From the NCBI GenBank assembly GCA_023430565.1, contig JAEZAD010000211.1:1-28888 (forward strand): 28,888 nt of DNA, given 5' to 3'. The notes under the pieces were generated by a model. It was not told the DNA's origin. It saw only the letters and a program-made list of their open reading frames with translations, and ran no database searches. This document shows, piece after piece, positions 17,701-23,963 of the stretch. The DNA is from Verrucomicrobiota bacterium (GTDB lineage: Bacteria; Verrucomicrobiota; Verrucomicrobiia; Opitutales; Opitutaceae). The translations under genes were made by a program, and so were the position numbers. Numbering within the stretch: the first letter of the stretch is position 1; each line of letters starts with the position of its first letter.

Positions 17701-17708
17701 CCCGGTAG
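14706..17708 (+). CDS. FAD-linked D-2-hydroxyacid (D-lactate-type) dehydrogenase with Fe-S and CCG domains
   Basis: A 1000-aa three-part enzyme. The N-terminal PCMH/FAD-binding domain has PRAAGTSLAGQTVG (76-89) and GNNSCGSNSIVYG (152-164). A FAD-oxidase C-terminal domain with YYGHAGAGELHTRP follows. The ferredoxin part has Cys at 575, 581, 592 and a second CISCKGCKSECP group (C638, C641, C644, C648). A heterodisulfide-reductase-like cysteine-rich region carries GHCHQKAL (C891) and SGCCGMAGSFG (C921/C922). The layout fits YdiJ/Dld-type enzymes that oxidise D-lactate or a related hydroxyacid and pass electrons to the quinone pool. The substrate is inferred, not proven. Repeat-derived sequence occurs inside the gene (16904-16925), and the last residues and stop come from the hairpin repeat at 17676-17731. 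Confidence 0.88.
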   Translation: MPAPSAPTATPTAADFSALAAQLTGELHTGRTLRILYATDASEYQELPAAVALPKTEADVRALIEFAARHHLGFIPRAAGTSLAGQTVGHGLVVDLGRHLNRIVSIDAPNRRVRVQPGVVRNELNLALRPHGLLFGPETATATRAMLGGMVGNNSCGSNSIVYGSTRDHLLSARGFLSDGSEATFGPLTRAEFAAKCNGPHTLETRIYCEIRDLLSDASHRQLIRDSFPKPEIARRNTGYALDLLMDSAVFDPASDKPFNLCRLLAGSEGTLFVGVEFELTCDPLPPPPALLCAHFRTINEALRSMLLALPYHPSAAELIDRHVLECTKQNIEQSRNRFFVQGDPGGIMVIEIRRNSRAETTAALEAIAADMRAAGLGYAYPILWDADVERVWDLRRAGQGIMNNVVGDAKPRENVEDTAVAPADLPRYIEEFDALMRGKYDIECVYYGHAGAGELHTRPLFNLKTPEGLKMFRDVATDVAALVKKYRGSLSGEHGDGRLRGEFVRFMVGDACYELLRRTKLAFDPSNILNPGKIIDAPPMDTSLRNSPDTPSPDYPTFFDFTATEGIVRAADRCSGSGDCRKSHLMGGTMCPSYMATRNEKDTTRARANMLRHLLTYPHDPSNPWNRDEIAEVMELCISCKGCKSECPANVDMARLKAEWQQHFHDARGASLRSRLVANFSRLTSLGTLAPSLHNFFVTSPVLSTAFKRLVGFAPQRSLPTLPPTTLRKWSVGRQLAGAPSASASPRRRVHLFADEFTHFHDAPIGIAAIQLLERLGYEVIIPHHVDSGRAQFSKGFLRDARRLATRNIELLSPVITDDAPLIGIEPSAILGFRDEFPDLVPAPLRPAARALAKRTFLFEEFIACEADAGRITSTSFTTAARTIKLHGHCHQKALSSLTPAVKALQLPANYKVELIPSGCCGMAGSFGYEAEHFEISQQIGELVLFPAVRAASADTLIAAPGTSCRHQIKDATARHALHPAEILHAALVEPDVPSGSPR
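16904..16925. repeat. Repeat-like hairpin inside a coding region
   Basis: GCCAGC-TC-GCTGGC sits within GTAGGCCGCCAGCTCGCTGG, in frame, encoding SVGRQLAGA at about residues 733-741 of the dehydrogenase. It falls in a low-complexity linker (GAPSASASPRRR) between the Fe-S part and the CCG part. The GTAGG opening resembles the intergenic GGTAGGGCG repeats. Confidence 0.4.
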
Positions 17709-17731
17709 GGCGAGGCGTCCCCGCCGAGCCG
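17676..17731. repeat. Strong hairpin plus GGTAGGGCGAGGCG repeat at the end of the dehydrogenase gene
   Basis: GAGCCCGACG and CGTCGGGCTC form a perfect 10-bp stem with a TCC loop (17676-17698). The second part (17703-17731) is the other copy of the repeat at 14592. The dehydrogenase reads through the hairpin and stops at the TAG within CGGTAGGG, so its C-terminal EPDVPSGSPR is repeat-encoded. The stem could also act in transcription termination, although no T-run follows. Confidence 0.7.
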
Positions 17732-17773
17732 CACGTCACTGCTCACGCGGTGATACCCCGCGCGCCTCTGACC

Positions 17774-17802
17774 CTTTCGCGCCTATTCGCGTGTTTCGCG
17801 GG
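17774..17802. repeat. TTCGCG-rich tract next to the stop of the 90-aa gene
   Basis: CTTTCGCGCC, ATTCGCGTG and TTTCGCGGG succeed each other directly before the minus-strand stop codon at 17803-17805. It resembles half of the CGCRAAG-type element at 9919-10009 and is probably a remnant of that class. Confidence 0.4.
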
Positions 17803-18075
17803 CTACAAAAACCGCCTGCACCGTTCCGGCTCCGCATCCGGCTTGCCCTCGTAGGCATGCACGGAACACGCCGAGTCGCTCCACAGGGGCAGATTATGCT
17901 TCCGCCAGTCGCGCGTCTCCGCGATGTCGCGCTGCAACTCCGGATCCTCCGCTCGCATCATCAGCCGGTTCAACGCGGCATACGCCACGTCCTCGACCGA
18001 TACCCCGAGCGCCTCGGCGAAACGGACGACGGCGTCACGCTCCGCTTGTTCTAGATGTAGTTTGATCGCACTCAC
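17803..18075 (-). CDS. Small hypothetical protein, possibly ribbon-helix-helix-like
   Basis: A 90-aa protein starting at a GTG (18075). An AAAGGAGG Shine-Dalgarno ends 5 nt upstream of it, the clearest ribosome binding site in the window, so the start is well supported. The first 45 residues (MSAIKLHLEQAERDAVVRFA, then ALGVSVEDVAYAALNRLMMR) show a beta strand followed by two helices, as in small RHH DNA-binding proteins. The rest (RDWRKHNLPLWSDSACSVHA) is unfamiliar, with Cys68 and Cys86. It could be an antitoxin-like regulator, but no toxin gene is adjacent. It follows the cytochrome gene on the same strand after 142 bp; I do not recognise a function. Confidence 0.75.
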   Translation of the reverse strand: MSAIKLHLEQAERDAVVRFAEALGVSVEDVAYAALNRLMMRAEDPELQRDIAETRDWRKHNLPLWSDSACSVHAYEGKPDAEPERCRRFL

Positions 18076-18089
18076 AGCAGCCTCCTTTC
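18073..18089 (-). promoter_or_regulatory. Strong Shine-Dalgarno deciding a GTG start
   Basis: On the minus strand AAAGGAGG is followed by CTGCT and then GTG at 18075-18073. Nearly all other genes here lack such a site. Confidence 0.8.
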
Positions 18090-18217
18090 CAAAACTCCGA
18101 CACAGTCACGCTAGCTCCCTCCGCGCCGGAACTCCAACCACCACTGCCCACTCTTCGCCGTTAAGCAGCCCGCTAATACCTGCCTTCACCCCCATCCCCT
18201 CTTCTCCAGCTCCTCGT

Positions 18218-20548
18218 TCAGGGCAACGGATGCGCACCCGGCCCATCGCCGGGTTTGTCCGCGTCACCTTTCTTTTCCTCCGGCGCCTTCGCAGCCTCCG
18301 CCTCCAGCGCCTTCAACCGCGCCAGCTCCAGCGGATGCTCTTCATACATCTCCTCCTCCGACATCCGTCCCGTCAACCAGGAGAGATTCATCGGATAAAC
18401 GTCCGGATTGAAGATCACGAAGTAGAAGTGCCACACCACGATCGCGAGCGTCGCCAGGATCGCCTCGTAGAAGTGAATCGTCCGCGAGATGTCGAAACCC
18501 AGCTTCGTGATCAGCCCCATCGACGTGTTGTCGAACCACAGGATCACGCCCGTGATCCCCATCAGAATCGTGCCCCACACGAGCGCCCAATATTCGGCCT
18601 TCTCGATGTAGCTGAAGCGCCCGAACGCCGGCTTCGTCGGCGACAAGCCGACATTATACCGCAGCACCTTCCACGGATCCGTCACGTCGCGCCACTGCGG
18701 CCACAAATCCTTCAGCAACGCCCGTCCTGGCTTCGTGAATACCAGATAGGCGATGTGCCACGCCCCCGCCGCGAGCATCACCACGCCCGCCACCCGATGG
18801 ATCAGGCTCCGCCACTCAAACGCCCCCGCGCTCACGTTCCGAATCGCCATCACCCACCACGCCTCCGGATACCGCAGCATGAAACCCGTCACCACCAGCA
18901 GCACGAAGCTGATCACCAGCACGCCATGCTGCAGCCGCTCATGCACCGTCATCCGCACATACAACCGGTGCGCCAGATGCTCCGGCTCGATCAGCCCTTT
19001 CTGAATCGCGAGCTTCCGCCGGATCTTCTTCAGGAAATCGAGCACGTTGTGCACCGCCATCCCGCCCACCACGATCGCGATCATCCACACATAGATGCTC
19101 GAAACGAAATACAACGCCGGGTGATTCCCGTCCTTTTTGAGCGCCGATTCCGGACTCACGTGCACCGAGCCCACCGTGAAGCGCGTATTCGCGCCGGGAT
19201 GACACTCGCCGCACGTCTGCACGAGATTCGACTTGTGCACCGTCGAGGTCGGATCGAGGTGAGATTTGATCGCATGCGCGCTGTGGCAGCTTCCGCAATT
19301 CACCACCTCCACCGCTCCGCCGCGCGTCGCCAGCCCGTGGTAACTGTCGGCAAACGTCTGAAAGGCCTTCGACGACAACCCATACTTCTGCGTCAGCCGC
19401 AGCGACGCATGGCACGTCGCACACACTTCCTGCGCCACATTCGTCGCATGCACCGGTGACAACGGATCCGTGTGCCCGCGGATGTCGTGTTCGCCATGGC
19501 AATCCGTGCACGCCGGCGAATCCCCATTTCCCTTCCGCAACGCCGCCGCGTGCACGCTCTCCCCAAAGGCGTTCGCCTCCTCCTCGTGACACTTCGCGCA
19601 CGTCTCCGGCTGCCGCTGCTTGTGCATCAGCGCCCCCGACGCGATCGCCCGGTTCATCTCGTGCGCGCCATGGCAATCCACGCACGTCGCCGCATCCGCG
19701 TTCCCATCCTGCAGCGCCGCCCCATGCACGCTCCGCTCGAACGACTCCACGAACTTCGTCCCGCGCAACACATGACTCGCCACCTCGGGCTTCTCCACGT
19801 GACACGACTCGCACAACTTCGTCTGCGCCAGCTTCCGCTCGAGCGTGAGCGCCGGATCCTTCGAAGCGATCTTCGGATCGCCGTGACACGTAAAACAATT
19901 CGGCGCCGCCGCATCGCCCGCCCGCAACGACGTCCCATGCGCCGACGCCGCAAAATGCTCCGTCGCCTCCTTGTGGCACTCCACACACCCGCTCGCTCCC
20001 GTGGCGGCGAGCGCCAGCGGGCCGACTCCGCCCACCCCCGCAAACCGAAACTCCTTCGACTTCACCTCCACGATCTCATGCCCGCCATGGCACGCCACGC
20101 ACGACGTGTCCTTTCCTTCCGGCGGCGGCGACAGCATCAGGTTCGCGTGAAATTTGTGCTTCTTCCCCGTGTCGTCGTGACACGAGAAGCAATCCACCGG
20201 CACCGGCGTTTCGCGATGCGGCGTCGCCTCCGCATCCAGATTCTCGTGACAATCCGCGCATTCGAAGGACCCGTGAACCGACGCCGCCACCGCCTCCGCG
20301 TCGACGAGCAGCGGCCGGTCCGCGCCAACCTGCGCCTTCGCCATCGCCTCGCGATCCGTATGGCACTCGATGCACCGTGCGCTCGACGGCACCTCCTCCT
20401 CCTCCTCCGCCCACGCCGTTCCACCGAGCAAACTCCCGGCCAGCAACCCGGCCAGCAGTCTCCAGCCCGCCCGCGCCTGTGAGCGGCCGTCGTCTGCCGA
20501 TGAAGCTGCCTGCCCGTAAAACATGAGGTGGAAGCGCCGCCGCACCAT
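18218..20548 (-). CDS. 13-heme c-type cytochrome fused to a membrane cytochrome b domain
   Basis: 776 aa. A signal-type hydrophobic segment (about 29-47, ending TAWA) precedes a periplasmic part with thirteen CXXCH haem-attachment motifs, whose first Cys are at 59, 97, 120, 150, 188, 218, 246, 289, 317, 347, 376, 418 and 446. About five hydrophobic segments follow (about 482-505, 542-558, 582-604, 652-671, 691-713), with His candidates for b-haems (H500, H541, H584, H598, H692, H707), then a charged cytoplasmic tail. This matches the plan of b/c fusion quinol oxidases such as Geobacter CbcL, which pass electrons from menaquinol to periplasmic carriers. Function in this organism is inferred. 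Alternative start: ATG 20524. No maturation or partner cytochrome genes are nearby. Confidence 0.88.
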   Translation of the reverse strand: MVRRRFHLMFYGQAASSADDGRSQARAGWRLLAGLLAGSLLGGTAWAEEEEEVPSSARCIECHTDREAMAKAQVGADRPLLVDAEAVAASVHGSFECADCHENLDAEATPHRETPVPVDCFSCHDDTGKKHKFHANLMLSPPPEGKDTSCVACHGGHEIVEVKSKEFRFAGVGGVGPLALAATGASGCVECHKEATEHFAASAHGTSLRAGDAAAPNCFTCHGDPKIASKDPALTLERKLAQTKLCESCHVEKPEVASHVLRGTKFVESFERSVHGAALQDGNADAATCVDCHGAHEMNRAIASGALMHKQRQPETCAKCHEEEANAFGESVHAAALRKGNGDSPACTDCHGEHDIRGHTDPLSPVHATNVAQEVCATCHASLRLTQKYGLSSKAFQTFADSYHGLATRGGAVEVVNCGSCHSAHAIKSHLDPTSTVHKSNLVQTCGECHPGANTRFTVGSVHVSPESALKKDGNHPALYFVSSIYVWMIAIVVGGMAVHNVLDFLKKIRRKLAIQKGLIEPEHLAHRLYVRMTVHERLQHGVLVISFVLLVVTGFMLRYPEAWWVMAIRNVSAGAFEWRSLIHRVAGVVMLAAGAWHIAYLVFTKPGRALLKDLWPQWRDVTDPWKVLRYNVGLSPTKPAFGRFSYIEKAEYWALVWGTILMGITGVILWFDNTSMGLITKLGFDISRTIHFYEAILATLAIVVWHFYFVIFNPDVYPMNLSWLTGRMSEEEMYEEHPLELARLKALEAEAAKAPEEKKGDADKPGDGPGAHPLP

Positions 20549-20706
20549 TTCGGATGTGCGTGGGGTCCGGCAGCCCGGCGGCTCAATGCAGTCATCCTAC
20601 TGAAACACCCCTGCATCGGCCGTGCATTTCTTGGCGTAGTCTCCCTAACCGCTGCGCAAATCCTGCCTCCGCCAGTAGGACTCCTCTCCCATCCCCCCGC
20701 CCTCCC

Positions 20707-20741
20707 CTCTTTCTCTTTCTCGTTCTCGTTCTCTTTCTCTC
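20707..20741. repeat. Pyrimidine tract of TTTCTC/CGTTCTC units
   Basis: A run of CTCTTTCT and CGTTCTCGTT units on the plus strand (GAGAAAG/GAACGAG on the minus) lies between the divergent cytochrome and MarC genes. It extends into C-rich sequence on both sides (about 20690-20757). The unit style recalls the CGTGCTC element at 8051-8132. Confidence 0.55.
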
Positions 20742-20802
20742 GCCCCCGCCCCCCGCCATTCCCCGCCTTGCACCGCGTTCCCCCCCGCCGCAGTCTCACC
20801 CC

Positions 20803-21381
20803 ATGTCCGAGCTCGCGGGCCAGTTTCTCCAAGCCTTCATCCCGCTCTTCGTCGCGATCGATCCCATCGGCCTCGCCGCGATCTTTCTCGCCATGAGCGA
20901 AGGCGTCCCGCCCGCGCGCCGTCGCACGATCGCCAATCAAGCCGCCTGGACCGGCGGCGGCGTCGCCCTGCTTTTCCTGCTCCTCGGCCAGTCGATCTTC
21001 GCCGCGCTCGGCATCACCGCCTCCGACTTCCAAATCGCCGGCGGCCTCATCCTCTTCATCATTGCCGCCCGCGACATCATCCATTCCGCCGCCGAGCAAC
21101 CGCGCGAACTCGCCGACGACTTCGGCGTCGTCCCGCTCGGCATGCCGCTCATCGCCGGCCCCGCCTCGATCACCACGCTCATTCTTCTCGCCCAGACCGT
21201 CGGCGTCGCCGTCACCCTCGTCGCCCTCGCGGTCAACCTCCTGCTCGTCGTCATCGCCTTCGCCCAAAGCGAACGCATCGGCCGCTGGATCGGCGGCACC
21301 GGCATGCGCGCGATCTCCAAGATCATCTCGCTCCTCCTCGCCGCCATCGCCGTCAACATGGTCCGCCAGGGCCTGCGGTGA
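20803..21381 (+). CDS. MarC-family integral membrane protein
   Basis: A 192-aa protein of the MarC (UPF0056) family, with about six hydrophobic segments: FIPLFVAIDPIGLAAIFLAM, GGGVALLFLLLGQSIFAALG, FQIAGGLILFIIAARDII, PLIAGPASITTLILLAQ, VTLVALAVNLLLVVIAFA and IISLLLAAIAVNMV. The N-terminal DPIG and the GMPLIAGPASITT block are family signatures. It sits in the inner membrane; transport function is unproven for the family, and the old link to multiple antibiotic resistance was not upheld. The ATG at 20803 is chosen because the upstream open frame is low-complexity intergenic sequence. It stands alone, divergent from the cytochrome gene. Confidence 0.9.
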   Translation: MSELAGQFLQAFIPLFVAIDPIGLAAIFLAMSEGVPPARRRTIANQAAWTGGGVALLFLLLGQSIFAALGITASDFQIAGGLILFIIAARDIIHSAAEQPRELADDFGVVPLGMPLIAGPASITTLILLAQTVGVAVTLVALAVNLLLVVIAFAQSERIGRWIGGTGMRAISKIISLLLAAIAVNMVRQGLR

Positions 21382-21453
21382 ATCTGGAGGAGCAGCCTCA
21401 CGCCGTGATTTCCGCTCCGTCAGCCGCCATCCCGCGGGCGCTCCGCTCTCGTC

Positions 21454-21482
21454 TGTCATTCTGAGCGAAGCGAAGAATCCAG
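21454..21482. repeat. GTCATTCTGAGCGAAGCGAAGAATCC-type dispersed repeat, copy 1
   Basis: A 29-nt sequence beginning TGTCATTCTGAGCGAAGC and ending AAGAATCCAG. It matches the copy at 25545-25573 at 28 of 29 positions. It lies in the convergent gap between the MarC and M20 genes. Sequences of this type are, to my recollection, common between genes in several bacterial phyla. Confidence 0.75.
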
Positions 21483-21519
21483 TTGGACCCGCGCTCGCCC
21501 CTAGTCCTGCTTGCGGCCT

Positions 21520-22761
21520 TCACCCTTCGAACGTCGTCAACAACTCCGCATAAATCTTCGCGCAGTTCACCAGGTCCCGCACCCGCGCCCGCTCGTCGAC
21601 CGCGTGAAAATTCTCCCCGCCCGGCCCATAACCGAGCGTCGGAATTTTCAAATGATGCGCGAAAAAGTGCATGTCGTTGAACCCCGTCGACACGTTGAAC
21701 GCCGTCTTCGCCCGCCGCACGCGCGTCACACATCCCGCCATCGCCGCGAAAAATGGATGCTCCGGCGCCGAGAAACACGAAAAGTTCTCCGACACCTTTT
21801 TCACCGTGATCCGACACTGCGGAATCTTCCGCGCCGCCGCCGCGAGAAACGCCCGCAGCTCCCGCTCCGCCTGCTCATGCTTCTCGATCGCGAGCACCCG
21901 CCGGTCGATCGAGAAACTCGCCTCCGCCGGCACCGTGTTGATCTTCCCGCCCGGCCCCGACGCAAACACGCCGCCCACATTGATCGTCGGCCGCATCGTC
22001 ACACCTTCCGGCGTCCGCCACGTCCGCCGCGCGAGCGTCTTCTTGTAATCTTCCAGCGTCACCACCAGCGCCGACATCTTCTCGAGCGCATTCACGCCCA
22101 GATCCGGCCGCGACCCGTGCGCCGCGCGCCCATGCACCACCACCTCGAGCCACACCACGCCATTGTGCCCACAACACACGTGCGCGCCTTCGCCACCTTC
22201 CATCACGATCGCATAATCCGGATTGATCGGCGCATGCCGCACCAGCCATCCCGCGCCCAGCTCCGAATCCGTCTCCTCGTCCGCCGTGAACGACACCTCC
22301 ACATTCACCTTCGGCCCCGTCCGCGTCGCCTTCAGCGCCCGCAACGCCAGCAGCAGGCTCGCGTGCGAACCTTTCATGTCCGACGTCCCCCGCCCATAAA
22401 CCCAGCCGCCCTCCAGCGCGCCACTGAAGGGCGACCCGTGCCGCCACCGCCCCGACACCGGCACCACGTCGTAGTGCGCATTGAAATGCACCGTCTTCTT
22501 CGCCCCACGCGCCGCCAGCTTTCCCACGACATTGAAACGTGGATACTCCCGCAGCTCCGGCGGCAGCACCTTCCGCATTAATTTCTCCGGAATCGCGTAA
22601 CGCTTCGCGGTCAGCCCCGCCGCCTCCAGCTCGTCCCGCAACAACGTCGTGATCGCCGCGTAGTTTTCGCCCGGCGGATTCACCGTCGAAATCCCGACGA
22701 GCTGCTGCAACGTGCCGACCATGTCCGCGGCGTGAAGATCGATGTAGGCAGAGGGAGACAT
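21520..22761 (-). CDS. M20-family zinc metallopeptidase/deacylase (ArgE/DapE-like)
   Basis: A 413-aa cytosolic hydrolase of the ArgE/DapE/ACY1/CPG2 group, which cleaves N-acyl amino acids or small peptides with two Zn ions. Metal and catalytic residues are visible: H96 and D98 in NAHYDVV, D128 in GRGTSDMKG, E162/E163 in TADEETDSELG, an acidic position near E188-E191 in MEGGEGAH, and H386 in GENFHAVDE. The dimerisation lid (about 200-310) has VHGRAAHGSRPDLGVNA. The exact substrate is uncertain. The ATG at 22761 fits the usual N terminus; the frame continues upstream only antisense to the cupin gene. It is divergent from that gene with 19 bp between the chosen starts. Confidence 0.88.
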   Translation of the reverse strand: MSPSAYIDLHAADMVGTLQQLVGISTVNPPGENYAAITTLLRDELEAAGLTAKRYAIPEKLMRKVLPPELREYPRFNVVGKLAARGAKKTVHFNAHYDVVPVSGRWRHGSPFSGALEGGWVYGRGTSDMKGSHASLLLALRALKATRTGPKVNVEVSFTADEETDSELGAGWLVRHAPINPDYAIVMEGGEGAHVCCGHNGVVWLEVVVHGRAAHGSRPDLGVNALEKMSALVVTLEDYKKTLARRTWRTPEGVTMRPTINVGGVFASGPGGKINTVPAEASFSIDRRVLAIEKHEQAERELRAFLAAAARKIPQCRITVKKVSENFSCFSAPEHPFFAAMAGCVTRVRRAKTAFNVSTGFNDMHFFAHHLKIPTLGYGPGGENFHAVDERARVRDLVNCAKIYAELLTTFEG

Positions 22762-22780
22762 GCGTGTAAGTTTCCCGCGC

Positions 22781-23278
22781 ATGAACGACGAAGCCGCGCG
22801 GATTGTCCAGCGCCTGAGCCTCGCGCCGCTCCCCCACGAGGGCGGCTTTTTTCGCCGCACCTGGACCGCTCCCGCCCCGGCCGACGGCGCCCGTCCCGCC
22901 GCGTCCGCCATTCTCTTTCTGCTCACCCCGTCCGATTTCTCCGCGCTCCACCAGCTCACCTCCGCGGAAATCTGGTTCTTCCAAGGCGGCGATCCGATCG
23001 AGCACGTCCAACTCGTGCCCGGCCACGCCGCACCCCTCGTCGCCACCCTCGCCTTGCCCACCGCCGAACTCCCGCTCGCCACCACGCCTCAAATCATCGT
23101 CCCGCCCCACGCCTGGCAAGGCGCGCGTCCCCGCTCCAATTCGTCGCACGGCTGGTCCCTCGTGAGCTGCGTCGTCACGCCCGCGTGGGACGACCGCGAT
23201 TTCACGCTCGGCGATCGCACCGCGCTGGCGCGCGAATTTCCGTCCGCACGCGATTGGATCTCGACGTTGACGAGATGA
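22781..23278 (+). CDS. Cupin_5 (DUF985) family protein
   Basis: A 165-aa cupin. The fold starts with LAPLPHEGGFFRRTW, the typical DUF985 opening with a His-Glu-Gly-Gly stretch. It continues with AILFLLTPSDFSALHQL, the strand SAEIWFFQGGDPIEHV, IVPPHAWQGARPRS, and the C-terminal WSLVSCVVTPAWDDRDFTLGDR. Catalytic activity is not established for this family; a metal- or sugar-binding role is possible. ATG 22781 (MNDEAARIV) is chosen; an upstream ATG at 22760 would overlap the M20 start. pdxH follows after 46 bp on the same strand, so the two may be co-transcribed. Confidence 0.85.
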   Translation: MNDEAARIVQRLSLAPLPHEGGFFRRTWTAPAPADGARPAASAILFLLTPSDFSALHQLTSAEIWFFQGGDPIEHVQLVPGHAAPLVATLALPTAELPLATTPQIIVPPHAWQGARPRSNSSHGWSLVSCVVTPAWDDRDFTLGDRTALAREFPSARDWISTLTR

Positions 23279-23324
23279 CTTTTGACACGGTTGCGGCCCA
23301 TTTCATCATCGCCCGCATCCCCTC

Positions 23325-23963
23325 ATGTCGCTCGCCGATCTGCGCAAAGAATACTCCCTCGCCGGCCTCGCCGAAAAGGATCTCGCGCGCGACCCCTTCC
23401 GCCAGTTCGAGAAATGGTTTCAGGAAGCCGAAGCCGCCAAGCTCATCGAGCCTAACGCCATGACGCTCGCCAGCGCGTCGCGCGACGGCCGCCCCACCGC
23501 GCGCACCGTCCTCCTCAAGGGCGTCGATGGCCGCGGCTTCGTTTTCTATACAAACTACGAGAGCCGCAAAGGCCGCGACCTCGAGGCCAACCCCCGCGCC
23601 ACCCTGCTCTTTCCGTGGCTCGCCCTCGAACGCCAGATCACCGTCGAAGGCACCGTCACAAAGGTTTCGCGCGAAGAGTCCGAAGCCTACTTCCACAGCC
23701 GCCCCCTCCTCAGCCAGCTCTCAGCCTGGGTCTCACGGCAAAGCTCGATCATCTCCGACCGCAAAGCCCTCGAAGACGCCTTCAAGGCCGTCGAAAAAAA
23801 ATACGCCGGCCAGCCCGTTCCGCTTCCCCCGCACTGGGGCGGCTATCGCGTCGTCCCCGAAACCGTCGAGTTCTGGCAGGGCCGCCGCAGCCGGCTCCAT
23901 GATCGCTTGCGCTATCGACGCGACACCGGCGGCGCCTGGATCATCGAGCGACTCGCCCCGTGA
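23325..23963 (+). CDS. pdxH: Pyridoxamine/pyridoxine 5'-phosphate oxidase
   Basis: A 212-aa FMN enzyme making pyridoxal 5'-phosphate in the last step of vitamin B6 synthesis or salvage. Family stretches are DPFRQFEKWFQEA, the FMN-binding ARTVLLKGVDGRGFVFYTNY, SRKGRDLEANPRATLLFPW, RPLLSQLSAWVSRQSS, and the C-terminal FWQGRRSRLHDRLRYRRD. Length is near E. coli PdxH (218). ATG 23325 is the first codon of the conserved MSLADLRKEY start. Its TGA overlaps the GTG start of the histidine kinase gene (GTGA), so translation of the kinase is probably coupled to pdxH. Confidence 0.95.
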   Translation: MSLADLRKEYSLAGLAEKDLARDPFRQFEKWFQEAEAAKLIEPNAMTLASASRDGRPTARTVLLKGVDGRGFVFYTNYESRKGRDLEANPRATLLFPWLALERQITVEGTVTKVSREESEAYFHSRPLLSQLSAWVSRQSSIISDRKALEDAFKAVEKKYAGQPVPLPPHWGGYRVVPETVEFWQGRRSRLHDRLRYRRDTGGAWIIERLAP

